Assembly: GCF_013201895.1 (NCBI RefSeq)
Contig: NZ_CP053841.1
Span: 1,426,001 to 1,490,000, forward strand
DNA: 64,000 bases
Direction of reading: 5' to 3'
From: Campylobacter blaseri
GTDB taxonomy: Bacteria > Campylobacterota > Campylobacteria > Campylobacterales > Campylobacteraceae
Below the pieces are notes generated by a model. The model was not told the origin of the DNA. It saw only the letters and a program-made list of their open reading frames with translations, and did not search any database. Below are positions 8,884 to 17,028 of the stretch, in pieces (position 1 is the stretch's first letter; each line of letters starts with the position of its first letter). The position numbers and the translations under genes are program-made.

Positions 8884-9963
8884 ATGATCGATAAGCTAAC
8901 ACAAGAGCAACTTAACGAATGGAGTTATCTTCAAGAGCAAGAAATATATGAACCATTAGAACAAAAAAATAACAGATCAGAATTAGAAGAAAATAAAGAG
9001 AAGAAAAAACAAGCACAGCAAAGTTTTAATTCTTCTAATGAACATTTAAGTAAAGATGCAAAACAAGCCATTGAAACATTAGAAAAAAAAGAAAAAATAG
9101 ATGAGAAAATACAAGAAAAACAAGCAGAACTAAACGAATTTAAAAGCCCAAAACAAAAAAGAGAATTTTTAAAAAACAAGTTGGATAATATAAAAAATAA
9201 TCAGAATTTAAAAGAGAGCTTGGAAATTTTAAAAGAAAAAGAAAAATTAGACGAGCAAATAAAAGCAAAAGAAAAAGAGATAAAAAATGAAAATTTAAAA
9301 GACAATACTAACGAAATAGAAAAAGGGAAAGAAAACCAAGAAGAACAAGGCAAGAAGCAAAATCAAGGTAACTCAGCCGAACAAGATGACTGGGATAAAA
9401 GAGCTAAAGAACTTGAGCTACAACACGAAAAAGAGCTAGAAGCATTAAAAGAACAACAATCAAAGCTTGAAGCAAATTTTCAAAAGTCTATAGACAATTT
9501 AATGAACAGCGATGGGATAAATGGTGTAATTACGGCATTACAGGAAATGGATAGAAGCCTAGAAATGATGTTAAAACAGGGGAAAGAAGAAAGCGAAACT
9601 AAAGACAAACAACGTAAAGAAAAACTAGAAATGGCATTTGATAGTCCTAATTTTAAAGAAGTTGTAGGGGATTTGGTAAAAGAAGTATATAAAGAACAAA
9701 AAAAGGTTAAAAATGGTTTAACAACTATGGAAAATGAGCAAATAAATTATACTAAACTACAAAGTACATATGAAAAAGAAACCAAAAAAGGATTAGATGT
9801 TAAAGGATATGAAAAATTAAAAACAATGATAAGCAACATAGAGAAAGAAACTCCAAATTTCAAAGAAAATTATCCTAAATTTTATAAAAAAATAAATGAT
9901 ACTTTAAAACAAACAAAAAATAAAATTTTAAACAAAAGCACAAATGTGCTTGAAAGGAACTAG
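8884..9963 (+). CDS. Coiled-coil protein 1 with a C-terminal YPKFYKK motif
   Basis: The 359-residue product is highly charged (runs of E, K and Q) and is predicted to be coiled coil over about residues 25-210. It has no signal peptide or membrane segment. The last 45 residues contain FKENYPKFYKKINDTLKQ and a basic tail, a motif also present at the ends of the next two proteins. It starts an operon running to virB5, ssb and the trbM-like gene. Function is unknown; the shared C-terminal motif could be a common partner-binding or transport signal. Confidence 0.75.
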   Translation: MIDKLTQEQLNEWSYLQEQEIYEPLEQKNNRSELEENKEKKKQAQQSFNSSNEHLSKDAKQAIETLEKKEKIDEKIQEKQAELNEFKSPKQKREFLKNKLDNIKNNQNLKESLEILKEKEKLDEQIKAKEKEIKNENLKDNTNEIEKGKENQEEQGKKQNQGNSAEQDDWDKRAKELELQHEKELEALKEQQSKLEANFQKSIDNLMNSDGINGVITALQEMDRSLEMMLKQGKEESETKDKQRKEKLEMAFDSPNFKEVVGDLVKEVYKEQKKVKNGLTTMENEQINYTKLQSTYEKETKKGLDVKGYEKLKTMISNIEKETPNFKENYPKFYKKINDTLKQTKNKILNKSTNVLERN

Positions 9964-9965
9964 CA

Positions 9966-10808
9966 ATGACGGGCATTACTATTGGTAAAGAAGAAAATGG
10001 TGGACAAATGGAAGTTAAAAATTTTGAAGGTCTTATGTTTAATGTTAGCAATTTTTATGGCGATTTAGATTATTTTGCCACATATGCCACCATAACAAAG
10101 GAAGAAAAAAAAGAATTTTTAAAATCTTTAACTCCAAAACAAAAAAGAGAGATTATAGAATATATAATAGATGATCATTGTAAAATTGACAAAATAGATA
10201 AAAATGAAATGAAAAGTATAGAATTAACTGAAATAGCAGTTAGAGCCGAAGACATCAACTTTGCTATGTATTTAGCAAACGAACATAATCCTAAAAAAGC
10301 AGAATTTTATTATAAAGAATACGAACAGATTGGAATAGATTATGGGCAACATATAATTCTATCAAATGAAAAATTTATAGATGAAGATAGTAAACAAAAA
10401 ACAATTGAAAATAAAGAAATTTTTGTAAAAGAAAATTTGATTGAAAGAGCAATAAGCTCGACTAAAGCCAAAAAGATAACAAATGAAAGATTGTATGAGC
10501 CAACTAAAAAAGAATTAAATAAAGATGGAAGTGTAAATGTCGAATGGTTGGAAAAATCATTCTATGAAAAAATAGACAAAGATTATATATTAGATTTAAG
10601 CATTTTAAGAAATGAATACAAAAAAATGGACAGAGAAGCAAAAGTATATGATAAATTAAAAGAATACTTCCAAAAAAATAAAAAAAGAGATATACAAGAT
10701 ATTGACAAAGATATCAACAAAGAAAGATTTAAATTTAATTATCCAAAAATGTATGAAAAACTAGAAAAAGAAATGAAAAAGGAAAAATCAAAAGGACAAG
10801 AGCGATAA
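9966..10808 (+). CDS. Hypothetical protein 2 with a C-terminal YPKMYEK motif
   Basis: The 280-residue product has no signal peptide or membrane segment. It starts 2 bases after the preceding stop. Its C-terminus (residues about 255-280) reads ERFKFNYPKMYEKLEKEMKK followed by a basic tail, clearly related to the ends of the flanking proteins. The rest is charged and alpha-helical in appearance with no known domain. It is presumably co-transcribed and co-functional with the neighbours. Confidence 0.75.
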   Translation: MTGITIGKEENGGQMEVKNFEGLMFNVSNFYGDLDYFATYATITKEEKKEFLKSLTPKQKREIIEYIIDDHCKIDKIDKNEMKSIELTEIAVRAEDINFAMYLANEHNPKKAEFYYKEYEQIGIDYGQHIILSNEKFIDEDSKQKTIENKEIFVKENLIERAISSTKAKKITNERLYEPTKKELNKDGSVNVEWLEKSFYEKIDKDYILDLSILRNEYKKMDREAKVYDKLKEYFQKNKKRDIQDIDKDINKERFKFNYPKMYEKLEKEMKKEKSKGQER

Positions 10809-11303
10809 ATGCAACAAAATAACGAAGAAATAACTCCATATAGCAATAAAACACCTAAAGAAAAACTGGAATACATAAAAGAAGTTTTAAACAGCCAACA
10901 AGATAATAAACAAAACCAAGAAGAAAAATATATTGAATTAAATCAAGCGTTGGCTGTTTCATACGAACCATATAATCAAGATAAAGCTTATGAACATATG
11001 TTTAACAATATCAAAATACTTGATATGCCAAAGCAAGAACAAAATAAAATATTTCAAGAAGAAAATCCAAAATTATACAAAGAATTAAAAAATGAATTTG
11101 AACTTATGCAAAATGAGAGTAATCTTCAAAAGAAAACATTAAATGCAGATATAAAAACTATAATTAAATCCTATGATGAATTTAAAATAGGAAAAAATAT
11201 AAACAAAATTAGATTTAAAACACACTATCCAAAGTCTTTTGAAAAAATGCAAAAAGCAAATGATAAAGATTTGATACTTAACAATAAATTAAAAGGAAGA
11301 TAA
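10809..11303 (+). CDS. Hypothetical protein 3 with a C-terminal YPKSFEK motif
   Basis: The 164-residue soluble, charged product starts directly after the preceding stop. The end reads NKIRFKTHYPKSFEKMQKAN and a basic tail. A second, more distant copy lies in the middle (FQEENPKLYKELKNEF), so the motif may be a repeating helical unit. No family was recognised. The gene lies immediately upstream of virB5, suggesting a conjugation-linked role. Confidence 0.72.
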   Translation: MQQNNEEITPYSNKTPKEKLEYIKEVLNSQQDNKQNQEEKYIELNQALAVSYEPYNQDKAYEHMFNNIKILDMPKQEQNKIFQEENPKLYKELKNEFELMQNESNLQKKTLNADIKTIIKSYDEFKIGKNINKIRFKTHYPKSFEKMQKANDKDLILNNKLKGR

Positions 11304-11313
11304 AGGATAGCAA

Positions 11314-12303
11314 ATGAAAAAAACATTAATAGCACTAAGTATTGCAACTTCACTATATTTGAATAATTTAAATGCTGGTGGAATTCCAACAATTGATGTT
11401 GCTGCGATTGCACAAGCTGTAGTTGGATATACTCAAACTTTAAAAGATTATGCGGAACAAATTAAACAATATGAGCAAATGGTTCAAGACACATTAAACT
11501 TTGAAAAACAAATGAAAGAATTAGGTGTTGATATGAATGATGTTAATCAAATACTAGGAGATGTAACACAGATGATCAATTCAATGAAAGACATCTATAG
11601 TAGCGTTAAAAATATTCCAGAAGATATTATGGGTGACGTGGCAAGAGTTAAAATGGCTTGTTCGTTTTTAGAAACAAATAGTCAATTTTTTGGAATATCG
11701 GTTAAGACTTCAAGCAATAAACTAACAAGCAAAATAAATCAATGCACTTACGCACTAAGAAATGGAGTAAATTTAAGCAAAAGTATAGAAGAAATAACCG
11801 CCAAGATGAATGCATCCATTGATCCAATAGAAAGAGCAAACTATAAAGCTCAGATTGCAAATATTAAAAATGCGGAAAAATTTTTACAAGCAAGAGAGAA
11901 TGCAACAAAGACTGATGCATTATTGGCATTTGAAGATGTGTTTCACAAAGAAGATAAAACAAATTCATACTCAAAAGCAAAAATGAATGACGATTTAAAT
12001 AAATTCGCAAAACAACTAAGTAAGGCAAACAATCAAAAACAAGCCCAAGCACTTACAAACTCATTACTGCTTAAAATTTTAGAAAATTTACAACATCAAT
12101 ATGAGTTAAACATCAACTATACAAGCACAATGGCATCAAGTAGGCATTCATATAATAACAGCAATAAAAATTTAACTGAAGAGAGTTTTAATAAAAACGT
12201 AGTCGAATATAAACGCAATGATAATATATTTGAACCCGAAACAAAACAGCTACCAAAAGATGAACTAGGACTTCCAAAATTTATATTCAAAAGGAGTAAT
12301 TAA
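11314..12303 (+). CDS. virB5: VirB5/TrbJ-like minor pilus component
   Basis: The 329-residue product has a Sec signal peptide (hydrophobic LIALSIATSLYLNNLNAGG) and the VirB5/TrbJ-type pattern IPTIDVAAIAQAVVGYTQTL followed by a coiled coil (AEQIKQYEQMVQDTLNFEKQ). In P-type T4SSs this protein localises to the pilus tip. It is longer than the typical 220-250 residues because of a polar C-terminal extension. It is about 7 kb away from the other virB genes, in the first operon. Confidence 0.8.
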   Translation: MKKTLIALSIATSLYLNNLNAGGIPTIDVAAIAQAVVGYTQTLKDYAEQIKQYEQMVQDTLNFEKQMKELGVDMNDVNQILGDVTQMINSMKDIYSSVKNIPEDIMGDVARVKMACSFLETNSQFFGISVKTSSNKLTSKINQCTYALRNGVNLSKSIEEITAKMNASIDPIERANYKAQIANIKNAEKFLQARENATKTDALLAFEDVFHKEDKTNSYSKAKMNDDLNKFAKQLSKANNQKQAQALTNSLLLKILENLQHQYELNINYTSTMASSRHSYNNSNKNLTEESFNKNVVEYKRNDNIFEPETKQLPKDELGLPKFIFKRSN

Positions 12304-12304
12304 A

Positions 12305-12742
12305 ATGAATAAAGTTGATTTGTGTGGATATCTGGGAAGAGATTTTGAATTAAGATACAGCAACGCAGGAAATACAATAGCAAGTAATTCATTGGCAATA
12401 ACTAAAAAATGGACAGATAGTAGCGGAAACAGAGTAGAGCATACAGATTGGATACCTATTAAACTATTTGGCAAAACGGCAGAAGTAGCAAATCAATACT
12501 TTAAACAAGGCTCTCAATTTTTATGCTCAGGGGAATTAGCAACAGACGAATATATAGATAATAACGGAAATACGAGATATATTTGGGAAGTTAGAGTTAA
12601 AGAATTTTATTGGTTAAATAAAAAAGGGGATAAAAAAGACGTTTGCGATCCAAACAAAACCGAAAATATACTTGACTCGAATTTAGAGCCAAGTGAGAGC
12701 ATAATGCACGAAGAAGAAGCACAAATTTCAACAAAGGAGTAG
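12305..12742 (+). CDS. ssb: Single-stranded DNA-binding protein
   Basis: The 145-residue product has an OB fold with family signatures GYLGRDFELRYSNAGNTIAS, WTDSSGNRVEHTDWI, and FLCSGELATDEY. The C-terminus is acidic (MHEEEAQISTKE) but lacks the usual DDDIPF tip, which is common in plasmid SSBs. It should coat single-stranded ICE DNA during transfer. The start is 1 base after the virB5 stop with GGAG upstream. Confidence 0.92.
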   Translation: MNKVDLCGYLGRDFELRYSNAGNTIASNSLAITKKWTDSSGNRVEHTDWIPIKLFGKTAEVANQYFKQGSQFLCSGELATDEYIDNNGNTRYIWEVRVKEFYWLNKKGDKKDVCDPNKTENILDSNLEPSESIMHEEEAQISTKE

Positions 12743-12744
12743 AA

Positions 12745-13446
12745 ATGAAAAAACGAGTTTTAGTCATAATTTCGGCTTTGTTTTTAGCAAGTAGTCTAAA
12801 TGCAGGAGATATACTAACAGGTGACACAAAACTTGCTTGTGAAGCTATTTTATGTTTATCTAGCGGAACAAGACCTAGCGAGTGTTCTCCATCATTAAAA
12901 CGTTATTTTAGTATTCATCACAGACATTGGAGCGATACTGTTAATGCCAGAAGAAATTTTTTAAGACTTTGTCCTGTTGGCTCATCTGCAGTCGACGATA
13001 AAGTATTTGCAGATTTAAGAGACAATGTTTTGCCTAATCTAAGTGCTGATAAATGCACAGCGGAATGGTTGAATAATCATCCTGAAACAAAATGTGTTAA
13101 AGAAAATTGTGGGGATAAAAGATGTCATTGTATAGAGTATAAATACAGACCAAGAACTAAGCTTTTTGGATTTTGTAATGCACTTTATAATCATAAATAC
13201 ACAAATGTTAAGCCAAAAAATGTATGTAAAAATACTAGATGGTATTCTAGCATAGAATGGTCTAGTGAAAAGGCTTATACAAATATTTCAAAAGATGAAT
13301 ATAATAATTTAAAAGCAAAAGGCTTTAAAAATTTAATAGTTAACACAAGTAGTAGTAAATTTTGTAAAAGATCAAACTCAGAGTTTTGCAAAACTTATTA
13401 TAAAGTAGAAAATATTAAAAAAGATTGCTGGGTAAATAAGGATTAA
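12745..13446 (+). CDS. TrbM-like secreted cysteine-rich protein
   Basis: The 233-residue product has a signal peptide (VLVIISALFLASSLNAGD) and the TrbM family core: LACEAILCLSSGTRPSECSP followed by LKRYFSI. At least 14 cysteines and the position in a conjugation operon fit a disulfide-rich periplasmic protein of the TrbM/mating-pair type. The C-terminal part, with CKNTRWYSSIEW, is less conserved. The exact role in conjugation is not known for this family. Confidence 0.82.
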   Translation: MKKRVLVIISALFLASSLNAGDILTGDTKLACEAILCLSSGTRPSECSPSLKRYFSIHHRHWSDTVNARRNFLRLCPVGSSAVDDKVFADLRDNVLPNLSADKCTAEWLNNHPETKCVKENCGDKRCHCIEYKYRPRTKLFGFCNALYNHKYTNVKPKNVCKNTRWYSSIEWSSEKAYTNISKDEYNNLKAKGFKNLIVNTSSSKFCKRSNSEFCKTYYKVENIKKDCWVNKD

Positions 13447-13453
13447 AATTGCT

Positions 13454-14686
13454 ATGGAAGTAAAAAAAGAAAATTTAGCAGAACTTCCATTGGATGAAAT
13501 TTTAAAAAATAACGGTTACTACGAGAAGAGAAATAAGAGCAGTAGAAATTATAAGACACTTACAAACGATCAAGACGATACAATAGTTATATCACGCCAA
13601 GCCAATGGGCATTATTTATATTTTAATCCAAGTGACAATGACGATAGGGGAAATATTTATAATTTTGCAAAGAATCGTGGTGTAGGAATAAGAGATCTAA
13701 TAAACATCGATAGAATAAATATAAACGAATTAAAAAGCAATATAAAACCGATAGAAACAACAAATCAAAGCAATAAAAAAGTAATAGAAGACTTTAAAAA
13801 ATTACCTATTATTACAAGCAATTCATTTTTAGTAGTCAAAAGGAAAATTGATCCCCAAATTTTAAATAGTTTTAGCATGTTAAAACAAGATGAAAAATAT
13901 GCAAATGCCATAGCACCAAGTTACACTTGTAAAAGCTTTCGCAATGGAGAGAAAAAAATTGAATTTTTAATCCAAACAGGAAGTGTTAGCTACCTTTCAA
14001 AACCTCTTACTAAAGATAGGCAAGGAAATCCTTATGACAAGCCAATTAAACAGCTGTGCAACGGAAACAAAGGATTAGAAATTTTAAAAGGGGACGACTC
14101 GCAAAAAAATTTAGAAAACTTTAAATATATTGTAATTTGCGAGAGTGCAATAGATGCTTTGTCATATTGTGAACTAAAAAAGTTAAATTTAAAAGAAACT
14201 ATTTTATGCTCAACAAATGGGCAAATATCAAGTAGCCAAAAAGAAGTATTTAGTTATCTAAATGAAAAAGCTACAGATGCAAATATAATACTAGCATTTG
14301 ATAACGATAAAAAGGGGATAGAATTTAATGGCATAGTAAAAGAGATAATCCCACGAGCAGTAACAGATAAAGCCATTTTAAAAGACTTTAATGATGATTT
14401 GGTTGTAGGGAAAATACTTGGACTAAAAGCTGATGAAATTAGCAAAGAGAGTATCACAAAGCCATTAAACGAATTTAACAAAAAAGTGGAATATTTATCA
14501 AAGAAATATGATATTTTAGAACCACAGGCGAAAAACAATAAAGTAAAGGAACTATTTGGATGTAATATGTCTAAATTTAAAGAAATAGAGCTAAAAGTAC
14601 GATGTTTAGCAGAAATGAGAGAGTGTTATAAAAGACTAGATATCGTCTGTAAAAAAATAGAAAAAGATTATTTAAAACAGAGATAA
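13454..14686 (+). CDS. DUF3991/TOPRIM-type primase-like protein
   Basis: The 410-residue product has an N-terminal DUF3991-like region (ISRQANGHYLYFNPSDNDDR, GNIYNFAKNRG, about residues 45-85) and a TOPRIM domain (about residues 225-310) with the catalytic Glu in YIVICESAIDALSY and the DxD motif in ILAFDNDKKG. Proteins of this build are widespread on plasmids and are thought to act as primases or nucleases in replication or transfer. The C-terminal 100 residues are helical. A ribosome site AAGGA overlaps the preceding gene's end. Confidence 0.8.
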   Translation: MEVKKENLAELPLDEILKNNGYYEKRNKSSRNYKTLTNDQDDTIVISRQANGHYLYFNPSDNDDRGNIYNFAKNRGVGIRDLINIDRININELKSNIKPIETTNQSNKKVIEDFKKLPIITSNSFLVVKRKIDPQILNSFSMLKQDEKYANAIAPSYTCKSFRNGEKKIEFLIQTGSVSYLSKPLTKDRQGNPYDKPIKQLCNGNKGLEILKGDDSQKNLENFKYIVICESAIDALSYCELKKLNLKETILCSTNGQISSSQKEVFSYLNEKATDANIILAFDNDKKGIEFNGIVKEIIPRAVTDKAILKDFNDDLVVGKILGLKADEISKESITKPLNEFNKKVEYLSKKYDILEPQAKNNKVKELFGCNMSKFKEIELKVRCLAEMRECYKRLDIVCKKIEKDYLKQR

Positions 14687-14705
14687 AGGGGAAATAAAAT
14701 AGGGC

Positions 14706-14818
14706 TTTTTACACTTTAAGGCTTATATAAGCTTACAAAATATAACTAAAAAACCGATAAAATCGCTATTTGATAGCATTTTATGAATTACAACTTTTTA
14801 CAAAATGTCCCGATAAAG
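14706..14818 (+). repeat. 113-bp regulatory repeat, copy 1 (with operator-like motif)
   Basis: This stretch is nearly identical to 15197-15309 and 35600-35712. It contains the near-palindrome GGCTTATATAAGCTT, the hairpin GCTATTTGATAGC and, at 14795-14818, the motif TTTTTACAAAATGTCCCGAT. It lies just upstream of the small ORFs at 14837, so it looks like a promoter/operator cassette. Confidence 0.7.
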
Positions 14819-14836
14819 CGAAAAGGAAATTAAAAC

Positions 14837-15093
14837 ATGGATAGACGCTATAATAAATTTGAAAGAGCATATGAAACAATGATGGAATTATCAAAAGCTC
14901 CTCTTCCCTTTGAGCAAATAAGCAATATAAACGACAAAGAGATTATATTTTTAAAAAAACAATAGAAATGATGGTAAATTATCTTGACTCATTAGGCTTT
15001 GAATTTAAAGGTTTAAGCGAAGAAGTCCTAACATTTATCGACGAAGAGATAGAGCAAAGAAAACAAACAAAACTATATTTAACCCATTTTTAA
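14837..15093 (+). CDS. Small protein in two frames joined by an A7 slippery site
   Basis: The first frame (14837-14965, 42 residues, AAGGA 9 bases upstream) starts MDRRYNKFERAYETMMELSK. The second (14968-15093, 41 residues) starts MMVNYLDSLGFEF. At 14953-14959 there is A-AAA-AAA in the zero frame, followed by C. A -1 shift there would read through the TAG into the second frame, giving one 85-residue protein. Either this is programmed frameshifting, or the gene is broken, or two small genes exist. No family was recognised; the putative fused product is charged and helical. Confidence 0.5.
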
Positions 15094-15119
15094 CGCATAT
15101 ATAACCTATAATTAAATTT

Positions 15120-15567
15120 ACTTTTAACTCACAAAAGTAAAACATACACCAGAAATAAAAAGAAATAAGTGGCAACTCCTTCATTAAAACAGGTGTTTTT
15201 TACACTTTAAGGCTTGTATAAGCTTACAAAATATAACTAAAAAACCGATAAAATCGCTATTTGATAGCATTTTATGAATTACAACTTTTTACAAAATGTT
15301 CCGATAAAGTAGAATAAAAAACAAATAACAAAAAAAGAAAGAGCAATGAATTGTTATAGCATATTCAAAATAGTCTCTTTTTTGTAAAATAAATAATACA
15401 TAATAAAAAAAGAGATTATATTTTAAATAACACTTTATAACTTATAAATAACTTTATAATAACTAATTATTTAACACTTTATAACTTTAATATAACTAAT
15501 ATTTTACTATATATTTAACACAATATAATCATATTTTAACACACTTTAAGAAAATAGTGGTATAATT
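15120..15567 (+). repeat. 448-bp direct repeat, copy A (promoter cassette)
   Basis: This block matches 35523-35970 with only two mismatches seen (near 15247 and 15560). It contains a hairpin (ACTTTT and AAAAGT around AACTCAC), an ACACC/GGTGT pair followed by TTTTT (15148-15200) resembling a terminator, the 113-bp regulatory cassette with the operator-like motif at 15286-15309, and at its end an extended -10 promoter TGGTATAATT. It serves as the upstream region of the lipoprotein gene; the other copy serves parA. Confidence 0.85.
15558..15567 (+). promoter_or_regulatory. Extended -10 promoter for the lipoprotein gene
   Basis: TGGTATAATT contains a perfect TATAAT with an upstream TG. It lies 57 bases before the lipoprotein ATG at the end of the 448-bp repeat. 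No clear -35 box is present, as is usual in Campylobacter sigma-70 promoters. The copy before parA reads TGATATAATT (35961-35970). Confidence 0.6.
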
Positions 15568-15624
15568 ATAAGAACATATTTATTCTAAAGTATGTATAAT
15601 TTTGGAAAATTCAAGGAGAAGATT

Positions 15625-16026
15625 ATGCAAAGGTTTAAAACTTTAGTAGCTATTGCTACAACAGGGGTTATAATATCAGGATGCAGTGAATTAAAGTTAC
15701 CCGAACCACCAAAGATGCAAAGTAGCAAACAAACAAGCGATATTAATAGTATATCCTCAAAAAAACCTGATCAATTAACAGAAGTAGAATGTAAAAGACT
15801 ATTAAAAATGGAGAAAGAAGCAAAAGAAGCAAAAAAGATAGCCGATGAAGAAACGAGAGTTAAAGGGCAAAGAAATGTTCAAGGCAATATTTATCTTGAT
15901 GCAGCAAACAAAATGGCAAAACTCAATAAAATATATTATTTAACTGAAAAGTTGAAATATTGTAAAGAATTAGGTAAAGAGACAGTCAATATCGATATAG
16001 ATAAAATAATGGAAATAAATCGATAA
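15625..16026 (+). CDS. Lipoprotein
   Basis: The start at 15625 was chosen because GGAG lies 7 bases upstream and the product then begins with a lipoprotein signal: MQRFKTLVAIATTGVIISGC, lipid-modified Cys about residue 20. An earlier in-frame ATG at 15592 has no ribosome site. The mature part (133-residue precursor) is short, Pro-rich, then helical, with two further Cys. It may be an entry-exclusion or T4SS-accessory lipoprotein, but there is no family match. The true VirB7 candidate is at 22311. Confidence 0.75.
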   Translation: MQRFKTLVAIATTGVIISGCSELKLPEPPKMQSSKQTSDINSISSKKPDQLTEVECKRLLKMEKEAKEAKKIADEETRVKGQRNVQGNIYLDAANKMAKLNKIYYLTEKLKYCKELGKETVNIDIDKIMEINR

Positions 16027-16095
16027 ATTGGAAAAAGATAGACAGAATATAGTTTAAAAATCATTTGATAAAGATTACAATAAAAAGAGTAAAAA

Positions 16096-16446
16096 ATGAT
16101 AGTTTTAAAACAAGAATATAAAAACTCTATTTTGACAAAAGATGCTATATTGGAGTATTTATCAGAACTAAAGTCAAACCTTAAAAATGATGGCATTAAA
16201 AAAATAGGCTTATTTGGAAGTTATGCCAAAGGTTATGCTGATGAAAATTCAGATATTGATATAGTTGTTTTAGCGGATAAAAAAGAGTTTTTAGAGAGAC
16301 TAGATGTGTATAATGCACTTGAGTATTTGGATAATTTAAGAAAGCAAATTTCAAATAAATTTCACAAATCTGTAGATATTTGTGATTTTTACTCAGAACA
16401 AAAAATGGAAGATAATAAAATAGTAAAAGGGGCAATTTATGTCTAA
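16096..16446 (+). CDS. MNT-type nucleotidyltransferase antitoxin (MntA-like)
   Basis: The 116-residue product carries the minimal nucleotidyltransferase motif GSX10DXD: Gly41-Ser42 in IGLFGSYAKGYADENSDIDI with Asp53 and Asp55. In HEPN-MNT systems the MNT antitoxin inactivates the HEPN ribonuclease by adding AMP to a Tyr near its active site. The gene overlaps the HEPN gene by 8 bases. It lies directly after the lipoprotein gene and inside the segment flanked by the 448-bp repeats. Confidence 0.88.
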   Translation: MIVLKQEYKNSILTKDAILEYLSELKSNLKNDGIKKIGLFGSYAKGYADENSDIDIVVLADKKEFLERLDVYNALEYLDNLRKQISNKFHKSVDICDFYSEQKMEDNKIVKGAIYV

Positions 16447-16996
16447 GCACATCCGAAGATTGGAAATAGCGGTTGAAAAAATAGAAGAAATAGAAAAAAT
16501 TTGTAGTTTAAAAGGGGTTAAAAAAGCTTTAGAAGATGAGTCAATTTTAAAACCTGCCATAATGAAACACTTTGATGTAATTCATCAACAATTTGAAAAG
16601 TTAGAAAAAGATCAAGAATATAAAATTTTAAGTAAATTTGACAAAGACGAACTAAAAGGATTAAGGCGTGTTAGAAACTGGTCTTCACATGATTACGATA
16701 ATATACAAAATGAAATTATAGAGCAAACAATACATACAAAATTACCAAAACTTAAAGGAAATATACAAGAAGTTTTAAAAGAGACAAAAAAAGAACTATG
16801 TAAAAATTTAGAAAAAAATGTTGATTATTTTACCAAAAAAAAAGATATTTTAATGCCACAAGCAAAAACAGAACTTATAAGAAGCATTGAAAAAGAGTAT
16901 AAAAAATTACAAGAGCATAAAATTGAACTAGAGAAGCCATATGGCGATAAGATAAAAAATATAATTAAAGAAAATTCAAAAGAAAATCAAAAATAA
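16439..16996 (+). CDS. HEPN-domain RNase toxin (HepT-like) with a C-terminal extension
   Basis: The 185-residue product has the HEPN RX4HXY motif as RNWSSHDY (Arg79, His84, Tyr86), the catalytic and modifiable residues of HepT toxins. The first 110 residues are the HEPN bundle; the remaining 75 form a Lys-rich helical extension (TKKELCKNLEKNVDYFTKKK) not present in the usual ~140-residue HepT. It is translated from a start inside the MNT gene. With the MNT gene it should form a type VII toxin-antitoxin pair. Confidence 0.88.
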   Translation: MSKHIRRLEIAVEKIEEIEKICSLKGVKKALEDESILKPAIMKHFDVIHQQFEKLEKDQEYKILSKFDKDELKGLRRVRNWSSHDYDNIQNEIIEQTIHTKLPKLKGNIQEVLKETKKELCKNLEKNVDYFTKKKDILMPQAKTELIRSIEKEYKKLQEHKIELEKPYGDKIKNIIKENSKENQK

Positions 16997-17008
16997 ATTA
17001 TGAGAAAA

Positions 17009-17028
17009 AGGGAGAAAAACTACTCCCT
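17009..17028 (-). terminator. Terminator at the 3' end of the relaxase gene
   Basis: The inverted repeat AGGGAG (17009-17014) and CTCCCT (17023-17028) is followed on the minus strand by TTTTCTC. It lies between the convergent HEPN and relaxase genes and overlaps the relaxase stop region. Confidence 0.65.

Noticed and set aside
14706-15309. 113-bp repeats as an insertion sequence
   Set aside because: No transposase, no terminal inverted repeats or target duplications; they match promoter cassettes better.
15592-15624. Earlier ATG for the lipoprotein gene
   Set aside because: It has no ribosome site and would bury the lipoprotein signal; ATG 15625 has GGAG.
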